A DNA stretch of 64,000 nt from Limnephilus marmoratus. Lineage: Eukaryota; Arthropoda; Insecta; Trichoptera; Limnephilidae. The notes beneath the pieces are model-generated. The model searched no databases. It saw only the letters and a list, made by a program, of their open reading frames with translations, and had not been told where the DNA came from. Made by a program: the position numbers and the translations under genes. The stretch lies in the NCBI GenBank assembly GCA_917880885.1, contig OU862928.1, positions 42,210,962 through 42,274,961 of the forward strand. Reading direction: 5' to 3'. Shown here piece after piece: positions 55,341 to 64,000 of the stretch (the stretch's first letter is position 1; each line of letters starts with the position of its first letter).

Positions 55341-56150
55341 TTTTTTTTATTTTTATTTTTAGTGAATCTGAAGTACAATAACTAATTTTTCTGAATATGG
55401 GTAAACCTACTAAACGTGCTGCTCATATGAGACAGACATAATTTGACCATAGCGACATTAGGATCAAATAAAGAGATTCGGCCGAGTTTAGTTAATTTGT
55501 CATGGATCCGATAATCAGAACCTAACCAAACTCTCATCAAATTACCCTTGAAGTACATCCTTTCCAATAAAAGAAGAATCATCGAAATCGGTTGGCGTGA
55601 TATTGAGTTATTCGTCGATTTGTCGCGCACATACTTAATGCAAATTTAAGACTTATATGGTTTTCTCATGGATGCCATTGTCGGAACTGGACCAAATTAA
55701 AATGGGACTACACAGAAAGCACCAGCTTTCAAATAAAAAAAGAATCATCAATATCGGTTCACCCAGTCAAAAGTTCTGAGGTAACAAACATAAAAAAAAA
55801 AAATACAGTCGAATTGAGAACCTCCTCCTTTTTGAAGTCGTTTAAAAAGGCAGTTTCCAATAAAAAAATTCGATTTTTTTAAATATTTTAATCAAGTTCA
55901 CCTGAAATTATTAAGATAAAAATGGGCTCACTTAGGGCCCATATCGGACATACATATCCACGACAAATTTCTATCGATTTACGTCTTCAGTGTAAGAAAT
56001 GTAAAAAAAATCAGAAAGAAGTTTTGTTACACAGTGGATTTTATTACAGCAAAGTTTCTTAAGCAAAGGCTTTTTAGCAAAATGCACATGGCGTCCGGGC
56101 ACTTTTTTAAATACCTTTTCCATATTTTATGGCAACTACGGTACAATAAC
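55341..56150. repeat. probable dispersed repeat, class unknown
   Basis: AAAAGAATCATC followed by an ATCGGTT-type block occurs twice (about 55570 and 55737), and TTTTTGAAGTCGTTT recurs at 55304 and 55841, mirroring the preceding palindrome's end. The rest to 56150 shows no gene. Confidence 0.35.
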
Positions 56151-56153
56151 ACT

Positions 56154-56532
56154 TTTTTGAAGTAAAACTTCCTTACCCACGCTTTACTTGGGGAGTAAGC
56201 TGGCGAATGATGTTTCGTTACGAAAAGCGAGGCGAGCTGTAGTTGAGAGGGAGATATAAGTTAGTGAAGATAGAAAGAGAGAGGGTTACGTTTCGTATAA
56301 TACTGTAGGGGCAAGAGAGAGAGGTGCGAGCACATATTTTCTTTCTCTCTTTCTCTCATAGCCAGTTACGTTTCGTATATCTAAGACACGGTGCAAGCCT
56401 ATTGTCTGTATCACACTGAAGGAGCAAGAGAGAGCAGTGCACGCGCACATTTTCTTTCGCTCTTCCTATCATATAGATGGAGCTAAATAAGTTTTACTTC
56501 AGTCGTGTGGTCTAAAGCACACTCGTTTTTTT
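56154..56532 (-). mobile_element. V-family element, inverted copy
   Basis: Starts TTGAAGTAAAACTTCC and ends GTTTTACTTCAGTCGTGTGG then TCTAAAGCACACTCG. Same inner GA-rich modules as 18020-18380. Confidence 0.6.
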
Positions 56533-56755
56533 ATCAATGTGAAGGATGTTTTTCCCATATTTTTGTAATCGAATTCCAGTGCACATTTTCCTATACAATT
56601 GGTTATCTTATTAGTACCTATTTGTGTTTTCTTCTTCAGAGTCGCTAGATGTCACTTTCTTTCGTGTTTTCTTGCCTGTTCATTTTGGAGTGGTTTTATA
56701 TTGGTTTGAAAAAATTCAACTTCGGACTCTATGTACTCGAAAATGAAAGCACAAA
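56533..56755. other. spacer
   Basis: No supported feature. Confidence 0.3.
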
Positions 56756-56756
56756 T

Positions 56757-57052
56757 CAAATTTTTTTTTACATTAACTCCACACAGGAGGCCCTGAGGAA
56801 AATAATTTCCCTCAGGGCCTATGTCATCTGGGATGCTGTGTGGAGGGTCTTTTTGAGGAGAGGAAGGAATGAACATTGGTCTTGAAGAGACCCATGTTAT
56901 AGGAAGGAGGAAACACAGAGGTCGGCAAATCATCCCACAGCCGGGCTGTTGAACACAAGAACGAGTCGAAGAAACGACCTGTTCTCATGTGACATACATG
57001 TCAACTGTGTACAAATGTTGGGCACGCGTTTGGCGTGTTTCCCGACTATTAC
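56757..57052 (-). pseudogene. LINE-J C-terminus joined to the Z-type 3' tail
   Basis: The minus strand carries the degraded Jockey-type C-terminus (CSTARLWDDLPTSVF-like, NVHSFLSS at the end). Within a few bases it continues CCCTCCACACAGCATCCC ... CTCCTGTGTGGAGTTAATGT and an A run (plus-strand T run 56759-56769). This is the LINE's own 3' end and is the same tail as in Z elements. The 5' side is cut by the next V element. Confidence 0.75.
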
Positions 57053-57054
57053 AG

Positions 57055-57500
57055 CAAAAAAACGAGTGTGCTTTAGATCACACGACTGAAGTAAAACTAC
57101 AAGACAAACCTCGCCCAATGAACCCAGGTATCCCTGCTAAGTTACCAAACGTAGCGAACGGGGTGACCTATGACCTAGGGGTGACATATGACATTGGGGT
57201 GAAATATGACCATGGGGTGACTTACGACCTTGGGGTGACCTACGACCTTGGGGTGACCTACGACCTTGGGGTGACCTACGACATCGGGGTGACCTACGAC
57301 CTTGGGGTGACCTACGACCTTGGGGTGACCATCCTTATCCTTATCACTCCCCAAATCAAGCGTGCGTAAAGGCCCTACCGTTCGCCTGGCAATCGATTAC
57401 CGTTCGCATGACATTTTTCGTAACAATCACCACTTTTCGTAACACATTCACCAGCTTACCCCCAAGTCGAGCGCGCTTAAAAAAGTTTTACTTCAAAATC
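57055..57500 (+). mobile_element. V-family element with captured Z fragment and minisatellite
   Basis: Left end GAGTGTGCTTTAGATCACAC, right end AAAAGTTTTACTTCAAAA. Inside, an antisense Z fragment (57100-57160) runs directly into the 18-bp array, then ATCCTTATCCTTATCACTCC and CACTTTTCGTAACACATTCA as in 21409-22031. Confidence 0.65.
57157..57342 (+). repeat. 18-bp minisatellite, about 10 units
   Basis: GGGGTGACCTACGACCTT units; the first ones are more divergent and closest to the Z sequence. Confidence 0.9.
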
Positions 57501-57509
57501 AACTCCTAA

Positions 57510-57565
57510 TGTAATGTAGATTAAACAGTTTCCCGCTTGTACCACCAGTTTCCAGACACCGTGTA
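57510..57565 (-). repeat. fragment of the 34771-35060 MITE end
   Basis: CCCGCTTGTACCACCAGTTT then CCAGACACCGTGTA matches that MITE's terminus on the other strand. Confidence 0.4.
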
Positions 57566-57769
57566 AAAAATGGTTTGGGAAAAATGAAAATGTTTTTTCT
57601 TCTAGTCATTGCCTAACCTAACCCAAGCGTTCGATATTATAGTTCAACAATGGGGACCCCTACTTCTAAAAATTAATCCGCATTAAAGGGTAGACGGAAA
57701 CATACCGATGAACCCCAACTTCTCCGTTTATATTATACCTATTACGATAATGGGAACATGTTTTTGTTA

Positions 57770-58050
57770 TACGTTTTTCTTAAGAGGAAATACTAGCGGC
57801 GTTTTTCCATACAAACGTATTCCCCGTTTATCTCTCTGGATTTTGACCCTAGAGCAAAATTTTTTTTTACATAATATAGATATTGACCACTAGCGTGTCG
57901 GTACGTTTTGCTTTTTTTGATAATTTACTTTTTATAGAAGTTAGGACCTTCCAAAAATGAATAAAATTGCCTAATTTAAACGCCGTCAAAAAACGTTCAG
58001 TATACAAACTAAACAATGTATTTTGAAAAAAAGCAAAACGTACCGACATA
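57770..58050. repeat. repeat patch plus long hairpin
   Basis: 57770-57880 resembles 17645-17760. GTCGGTACGTTTTGC at 57896 is mirrored by GCAAAACGTACCGAC at 58035-58049, giving a stem of about 22 bp with a loop of roughly 110 bases. Confidence 0.45.
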
Positions 58051-58430
58051 GAATATTTTCTTTTAATACAGTTAGTGAAAAAATTTTTTTAAATCCGTCC
58101 AGTTTTGGAGAAGAAAAATGGGGAATACAAAACATCGATTTCGAAGATTTTATTTAGGTATTTTCGGCCCGACGTGCAGGTGTCCCTTTCGCTCATTTCT
58201 CCTGAGGGGGGCCGGGGAACAAGGGTTTTGACAAATACATACATATAAAGCGAAGTAGTGATGTAACGAATTTTATCGGTAGACTAGTGTTGTCCTTGCC
58301 CGAGTAATCGATATTTTTTATTCGTTTTTTTTCTGTTTAGTGAGTCATCGCGGTATACCAATACTGACCGAGCTTTCATACTAAAATTGTGCAAAATTAA
58401 AATTGTTTATGTCAAGTACTATAATAAATT
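58051..58430. other. non-coding spacer
   Basis: A G-rich TGAGGGGGGCCGGGG patch lies at 58203. No gene was seen. Confidence 0.3.
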
Positions 58431-58431
58431 T

Positions 58432-58770
58432 TCAATCTGGGAGGCGTTTTAGGTACCATCGCCCCGGAAACCATTTATTGGATAACCAACACCCCCACCA
58501 CTTGGTCACCCCAAGTGGTCCGCTATGTTTGGTGACTGAGCATGGGTTTCCGGGTTCACGGGTGAGGTCTGCATGGGTTTTGGTGGCGGATGATTTTGTT
58601 CACTTACTGCGTGGCGGGCCGGATTGGGAGAAACTGGAAGAGGGAGATCTTTTGATCTCTACAGCCGGACTCTCTCCACCATCATTTCATACTTTTACCT
58701 ACCCAGAAATTCCTCTCCTTCCTTTCATTAAAAATTACCTCCACACAGCTTCTCTAATGACTTTGCTATA
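58432..58770 (+). repeat. Z-family SINE-like copy, decayed
   Basis: GGGAGGCGTTTTAGGTACC head, the TTGATCTCTACAGCCGGACT module and a short tail TCCACACAGCTTCTC. The 127-codon frame is a Z by-product. Confidence 0.55.
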
Positions 58771-59844
58771 CTATAAGGGTATTTAACTTAAAAATAATTT
58801 TTATATTTCATTTTATATAATTGCATTTTGTGATATTTTTAAGTAATTAATCACCTCTCCCTTGAATATTTTGTCTATAATTCTCATATGCCTATAGTTG
58901 TTTGTATTTTAATATTAATCTTATCCTGACGAAGAACACTCTCTTTTCGAAACATGTTGATAATATTGATTACATAAAGCTGTTTCTACAAAGTTATTTG
59001 TTCTCATTTAATTACGAATGACGCCACAAAGATTGGACCCATTTGCAGCATTTCAAGCTGGGTAGCGATAACCAATTCGTTTGTGCAATTTCAATCAATG
59101 CATTTCTGTGTTTCTCGAGAACCCTTCTATGGGCTTACACATCATTAGGTAGTACTTTTACGCCAGTTTATTAAACATTTGTGGTCAGAAACATCCAAGT
59201 AGTGTAGTTTTGTAGCTCTAGCACATATGAAGCTGTGTGACTTTTGCACTCCCAGAAATAAAACCTTTTTAGTATAATTATCATTATGCATATATCCAAT
59301 TGTATATCCGCATGTACATTATTTGGCTTATAGTAAATATGTTATTTTCCACATCAAGTATAGGTACAATAAAATAGATGCAAGAATGTTTTTTTTTTTG
59401 ATAAATTAATATCGTAAAAAATATCCTATATATATTTATTCTCAAAACTCTTGAGAACATATCGTCGTTGCATTCACAAAATATCCCATGTAAGGTTTTC
59501 GAACAATTTTTTTTTGTTTACACCATTTGATTCACAACGGTTTCCTAAATAATCTGACATAAATATATCCCATTTTTCAAACTCATCTTTTTAATCATTT
59601 TAGAGGCAACTCTGACCATTACTTGTAATTAATGGTAGTTATTTAAAAAATATATACTACATACACTACAGAAATATAAAAAAAATATAAAATTAAATCC
59701 CTATATACTACAGAAATATAAAAAAAATATAAAATTATAAAATTAAAATGAGAAAAAAAAGTTTTTTGTGTGCAAGAATTCGTATTATTTTTTTAGCTCA
59801 AATTTGTCGCACATAAATTAAAATTACCCAAAGAATTTTTTTTT
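58771..59844. other. AT-rich spacer with a weak hammerhead-like scrap
   Basis: CCTGACGAAGAACACTC ... TTTTCGAAACATG at 58925-58957 loosely repeats the CTGAnGA-stem-CGAAAC layout. Nothing else was recognised. Confidence 0.3.
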
Positions 59845-60330
59845 ATAATATACAATAATCTCAACAATCTAAAAAGAGTATATTATGCACTAATCCAGTC
59901 ATTAATTCAATATGGAATTATTGGATGGGGGGGGGGGTCATACAACAATATTCTAACCCCGATCAAAGTAATCCAGAAACTAATCATTAAAGTATTCCTT
60001 AAGAAACCCTCCACCTATCTAACAGAAACGCTTTTCGCAGATTTCACGGTGCCTCGAGGAGAGAATATCTTCAAGAAAAATGCAATTATCCTAATTTACA
60101 AAGATAATATAAATATCATCAAAAAATTTGAAACTCACCAATCAAAAAGATATGAAGATAACATCAAAATACCAAAATTTAATACCAAACTAATGCAAAA
60201 CAATTTATTATATCTATTTAGGGATAAAGTTTTTCAACAACCTTCCCATTGAAATAAAAAAAACCAAAGACATCAATAAACTGAAACTCAAACTGAAGCT
60301 ACACTTCATCAGGAATAATTAACTAAATAA
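59845..60330 (+). pseudogene. LINE-A-related reverse transcriptase C-terminus
   Basis: VYYALIQSLIQYGIIGWGG, a frameshift in a run of ten G (59929-59938), then ILTPIKVIQKLIIKVFLKKP and the frame 60049-60252 ending shortly after VFQQPSH. It parallels the LINE-A C-terminus with a different 3' region. Confidence 0.7.
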
Positions 60331-60545
60331 CTACCTGTTTTTCTCATTCTTTCTATTTATTATTAATCTATATTCATCTCTATTTTATTTAGTTTTTTCG
60401 AATTTCTCCCAAGTGCACAATATTTTAGTATGTAACCGTATCCTATGTATGTACACCATATGTAATTTATATAACTCCACTGTACAATTATACATATATC
60501 TACCTATATTAAATATTAAAAAATATATATATATGTATATATATA
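60331..60545. other. AT-rich 3' region with TATATA tract
   Basis: Probable LINE 3' UTR ending in a TATATATATG microsatellite. Confidence 0.35.
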
Positions 60546-60933
60546 TACAGGGTGTTAAGGGACGTACTTGACTTACTTTAACCAGTGATTCCTGACATTA
60601 TTTGGAGTAAAAAATGTTAATGAAATTTTGGTCTCCGGTGACTTCTTGGATGACTTTTTTTTAATTTTTTCAAAATTTCTTTCTTCAAAATCAAACAAAA
60701 AAAAATTTCTTCTGCATGTCGTCACTGATCACTCAGCCGAGTAACTGACCAACCCCTAACCCCGCCTCTAACTGTCCAATACCTACCATTTTTTTGTGTT
60801 TTTGTAGAAAAAATAAATAAAAAAAACTCCCAAAAAGTCACCGGAGACCAAAATTTTATTTACATTTTTCACTCCAAATAATGTCAGGAATCACTGGTTA
60901 AAGTAAGTCAAGTACGTCCCTTAATACCTTGTA
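60546..60933. mobile_element. M-family palindromic MITE with TA target
   Basis: The element 60548-60931 (384 bp) starts CAGGGTGTTAAGGGACGTAC between TA dinucleotides, with inverted arms matching 52528-52878. The right end has decayed to TTAATACCTTG. Confidence 0.75.
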
Positions 60934-60986
60934 TATATATATACATATATTTGTATGTTATGGTTAAGGTTTTAACGGGTGTAAGA

Positions 60987-61359
60987 TGTAAAACAATTTT
61001 CTCGGTTTACCCGCGTAACGTAGTCCTGAGAAGGACTTTTTAACTCCTGACGTTTCGGACAGATCACACTGTCCATCTTCAGAGGCCTTATGTCTTTAGT
61101 TTTTGTCTCAAACTGATAGCTTTCGCATGTCTGTTTGGTCCAGAGTCCAAGACTTAAGTGAGTGCAAATCAATTCTTATGGCTAGAACGGAGTACCCGGG
61201 TTGAATGTGATTTATGGTGCTGGGGGTACGAGGTGGGGCCGGCAGTCATAAGACATAAGGCCTCTGAAGATGGACAGTGTGATCTGTCCGAAACGTCAGG
61301 AGTTAAAAAGTCCTTCTCAGGACTACTTTACGCGGGTAAACCGAGAAAATTGTTTTACA
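60987..61359. repeat. Q foldback with hammerhead-like core in both arms
   Basis: Two near-identical inverted arms of about 112 bp (60987-61098, 61249-61359) flank a 150-bp centre. The right arm has CTGAAGA (61264-61270), one T, stem GGACAG / CTGTCC and GAAA at 61290-61293. Confidence 0.65.
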
Positions 61360-61430
61360 TATATTTGTATATATATATATGTATATATATATATGTATAT
61401 ATTTTCAATATAAACTCAGTAGGTAAAGCA
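61360..61430 (+). repeat. (TA)n/(GTATATATATAT)n microsatellite
   Basis: Alternating TATATATATG units follow the Q foldback. Confidence 0.8.
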
Positions 61431-61656
61431 AAAATATTTTTTTAATATTAATATTTAACTCTCAAAAAATTACCAAAAAATTAAGTTGCATCCAAAATCA
61501 TACGAAATTAATTCTTTTAAGACCAATATTTCGTAATTTGAAACAAAAATAAATAAAATAAAAAATATTTATCCGCACAAGATATTTTCTCTACCTTTTG
61601 ATAAAAAAATACTTTTTCAGTTTATTTGGGTGTTTTGGTCACAAATCCAAATTTAA

Positions 61657-61675
61657 CCCCCCCCCCCCCCCCCCC
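61657..61675 (+). repeat. run of 19 C
   Basis: Uninterrupted homopolymer; length may vary in the real genome or be a sequencing artefact. Confidence 0.85.
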
Positions 61676-62780
61676 GGCTATTTGTTAGCTTTGGGAACTT
61701 TTGTAAAACCAAAGTTTACGAAACTTATGGAATTTTGTATCTATTAATTATTTTTACATGAAACGATAAAAAAGTGAGGTGACGGAAATGTTAACAATAC
61801 ATTTTTGTAATAAATATGTACGTGTTTTTATTTTTTTCGTTATCAGTAATTTTAGTTAGAAAAAACGTAAGATGAGTGTCATTTTAAAAAAAATTGTGCG
61901 TTCAAAATTTTTATATTTGAAAAGCAAAGGTTTATTTCGGATTTCAAAATTTAAAAGCGTATTTCATCGCCTTTCAAAAACAGTTTTTAGTTTTCGGATA
62001 CCATCAGAAATATTCCATTTATTTGGATTTTATTGCAAAGCGGAAATATTTCGACCTTATGAAAAAATATGCCCGAGGCCTGAGGGATATGGGTCATATG
62101 AGAAAGGCCAAGTTGCCTTTCCTACGTTTGCTACAAAAAATATCATATGTGCATAAAAATTGCGCACAAAAATCCTGAATGCAAAATTTAAGAAAAAAAT
62201 GTCGGTTTTAATAAAAAAAAATGTATATTAAGCCCACTTGTTTTCACCGAAACATGGTATCAAAAATAACTCTACAATTAATAAAAATAAATAAAAATAA
62301 ATAAAAATATGGGTCCCTAATTTTTTTTTAAAGTTTTTTTTATTAAATATCCTAATATTCTAAAATACCCTTAGGATATTTTGTGCGCGCAACAACGATA
62401 AGTAGCTATAATAGCATATTCATGGACGCTAACAATGGAACGCTCCTGTGAGCGGTGAGAGAAATTGGATGTTTGGTCTTGTCTACACATTTGCAGATTG
62501 GTACATGCGTGGTCGGCAGAAATAATAATTCGGCTGCGGCTACGGATGACGCGCGTGGTTCACTCACACAAGACCTGCATTCACTCACACATCTAGAGCG
62601 CGATTCTGACTACTGTCAGAGAGTGAAATAAAAGAGATTTTTTAAAATACCTATTCATAAATGTTCGCAGCGACCGGCAGCGCTCTTAAGAGTACCATCT
62701 GCCTGGAGTCAGTGGTATTTAGGCATTCATTTTGAATGGAATTTTGTGCCTGACCTGTAAAGTCTGACCATTCTTTGCTT
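61676..62780. other. spacer, no gene firmly recognised
   Basis: The 94-codon frame 61872-62156 (+) and a 60-codon minus frame 62406-62588 lack known motifs. The DNA around 62400-62640 is less AT-rich than its neighbours and is not seen elsewhere in the window. Confidence 0.3.
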
Positions 62781-62783
62781 ATG

Positions 62784-62865
62784 TACAGGGTGTCCGGGGA
62801 TAAAGTGCTCTAACTTCGGGAGGTGATTCCACGTGATAGTATAAGAAAATAAGATGTATATAACA
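62784..62865 (+). repeat. fragment of a TACAGGGTGTCC-type transposon end
   Basis: ACAGGGTGTCCGGGGATAAA begins right after TA, a common end type of arthropod mariner-like elements; the other end was not found. Confidence 0.4.
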
Positions 62866-62870
62866 TTTTT

Positions 62871-63062
62871 TATTTTCGTTGTTTGTTTTTGGGGTGTTAT
62901 GCCGTGTTGCGCTACCTCCTTCTTTAGCCAACGTTTCGGACAGCGTTGCAGTGTCCATCACAGGGCTAATCCGGTAGATCCGGTAGATCTACGCAACACG
63001 GCATAACATTCCAAAAACAAACAACGAAAATACTTTTGGCCGTGAAAATCTTAAAACGTATC
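62871..63062. repeat. P-family foldback
   Basis: Left arm from ATTTTCGTTGTTTGTTTTTG through the ACGTTTCGGACAGCGTTGCA core strand, right arm from CAACACGGCATAACATTCC to GGCCGTGAAAATCTTAAAAC. The core half in the right arm is deleted. Confidence 0.65.
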
Positions 63063-63234
63063 TATATGTAACTTTTTCGAAATTCCGACTTTTAGGGGTA
63101 CTTAAAAAAAAGATAAAATTAGTCCATAATTTGCGGCCAGCATCATTATTTTCGGCCGTTACTATACGAGCCAATCACAGCCATGCAAATTTATTGGGTA
63201 AGTTTGTATTTTGTTTTGGGAAAAAAGTTGTTAA

Positions 63235-63612
63235 GGCATCGTACCCCTGCTCAAAAAGAAAAAGATGGAGAGATATCTAATTACGAATGTTGCAGAGAGC
63301 GCGCTTATGTTTAAAACGATAAAATTAAAGCGAAAATTGTGAAAATGTTTAATAAAACACGACTCATTTAAAATAAAGCAAAAATTCTATGGGGAATGTC
63401 TAAAATAGCATTTAAAGAAACACTGTGAATTTTTTCATACATATTACTTCTAAAATAAGTGAAATGTACGTGTTTATTGTAATTTTCAGAGCATACTTTG
63501 CGATTTTTTTCTATCGGGGGAATTTCATATGATTTGCGTTTCGGCGTGGGGAATGTATCTATAGATATTATCTTCAAAAATAGCATATATTTTTTTAAGA
63601 ACTTAAAAACTT
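63235..63612 (+). mobile_element. W-family MITE, 3' truncated
   Basis: TTAA at 63231-63234 is followed by GGCATCGTACCCCTGCTC. It parallels 44201-44600 to ATATTTTTTTAAGAACTT, then stops. Confidence 0.5.
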
Positions 63613-64000
63613 TAACAGTCTTACTAAAATAAAACCACAGCACGCCCGATAACCTGTGTCGCAGCAGCAACATGAATACAACCAAAATACACTAAAACAC
63701 GATAACATTACTAATAAGATTTGATCTTAAAATGTATTTTAAATCCGGCAACAATGCAATTTTTCATACTGTAGGTACATAATTTAATTGTTTGTTTTCC
63801 TACAGAACTGCTAGATGGCGGTGCCTTCGCATTCGTCATTCGCGTTGAAACCGACAAAAAAAACTCACTCCGCGGGTGTGTGTGAAATATTTCACAAATC
63901 TGATCGTAATATCTATTAAAATGACTAATTCACTATTAAATTCGCATAATTGATATATTTACCGTGTTTTTGTGGTTTTTAATAAGTTTTAGTCAAGTTA
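63613..64000. other. terminal spacer
   Basis: An acceptor-like TTTTCCTACAG at about 63800 is followed by a short ATG frame (34 codons from 63814). There is no other support for an exon. Confidence 0.25.

Noticed and set aside
61872..62156. 94-codon plus-strand frame as a host gene
   Set aside because: No motif, signal or splice context. Composition is what AT-rich DNA gives by chance.
63814..63918. 34-codon ATG frame after TTTTCCTACAG at the window end
   Set aside because: Too short, no homology visible, and the ATG sits in an insect-common AGATGGCGG context that often lies outside coding sequence.

Overview
The window looks like gene-poor, repeat-packed chromosomal DNA of an insect, most likely a moth or butterfly. 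It is AT-rich, has no bacterial-style gene layout, and carries short TTAGG/CCTAA (insect telomere-type) tracts. Its repeats are of kinds known from Lepidoptera: Helitron-like ends with a hairpin before CTAG, tRNA-headed SINEs, CR1/Jockey-group LINE ends with AAAT-type tails, hAT, mariner, pogo-like and TTAA-flanked elements, and a Penelope-like relic. Species cannot be told from sequence alone.

Only one intact host gene is visible: a secreted serine protease of the gastrulation-defective (gd) type at 19260-20705 (+), uninterrupted over its whole coding length. Weaker host candidates are a 3'-terminal exon at 34181-34320 (+) and a CpG-rich stretch at 50526-50870 with an NRF1/Ewg-type palindrome and a splice-donor-like end. 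Most other long open frames are by-products of repeats.

Layout. 0-5.3 kb: a nest of DNA transposons, with three non-autonomous hAT insertions, each flanked by its own exact 8-bp target duplication, inside older elements, one of them inside a pogo/Tigger-like MITE. 5.3-12 kb: SINEs, Helitron-like elements with very GC-skewed interiors and GATA microsatellites, and CR1-group LINE ends. 13-16.1 kb: a SINE cluster. 16-22 kb: the gd-like gene, flanked by two related short-inverted-end elements. 22.5-29.6 kb: SINEs, a Penelope-like remnant with a hammerhead-like motif, an 881-residue LINE reading frame (24241-27060) joined head to head to a second LINE, and a near-identical inverted copy of that second LINE 5 kb away. 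30-46 kb: decayed LINEs, a solo LTR, Helitron-like and TTAA-flanked MITEs. 46.3-48.5 kb: two foldback/MULE-like elements with shared termini, one with minisatellite arms and a TTAGG centre, then a dead mariner/Tc-like transposon with about 100-bp inverted ends. 49-64 kb: more Helitron-like ends, SINEs, two TA-flanked palindromic MITEs, two families of hammerhead-containing foldbacks and LINE scraps.

How the parts relate: at least one SINE-like family (called Z here) ends with the same 3' tail as a Jockey-type LINE in the window, so that LINE probably supplied its machinery. An 18-bp minisatellite inside another element family (called V) appears to have grown out of a captured Z fragment. The Penelope-like protein remnant lies next to a copy of the foldback family that carries the hammerhead-like core, which links that family to Penelope-like elements. 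Family letters (H, P, Q, S, T, U, V, W, X, Y, Z, M, LINE-A/D/J) are labels made up for this report. Coordinates of repeat edges are approximate unless target duplications are given.
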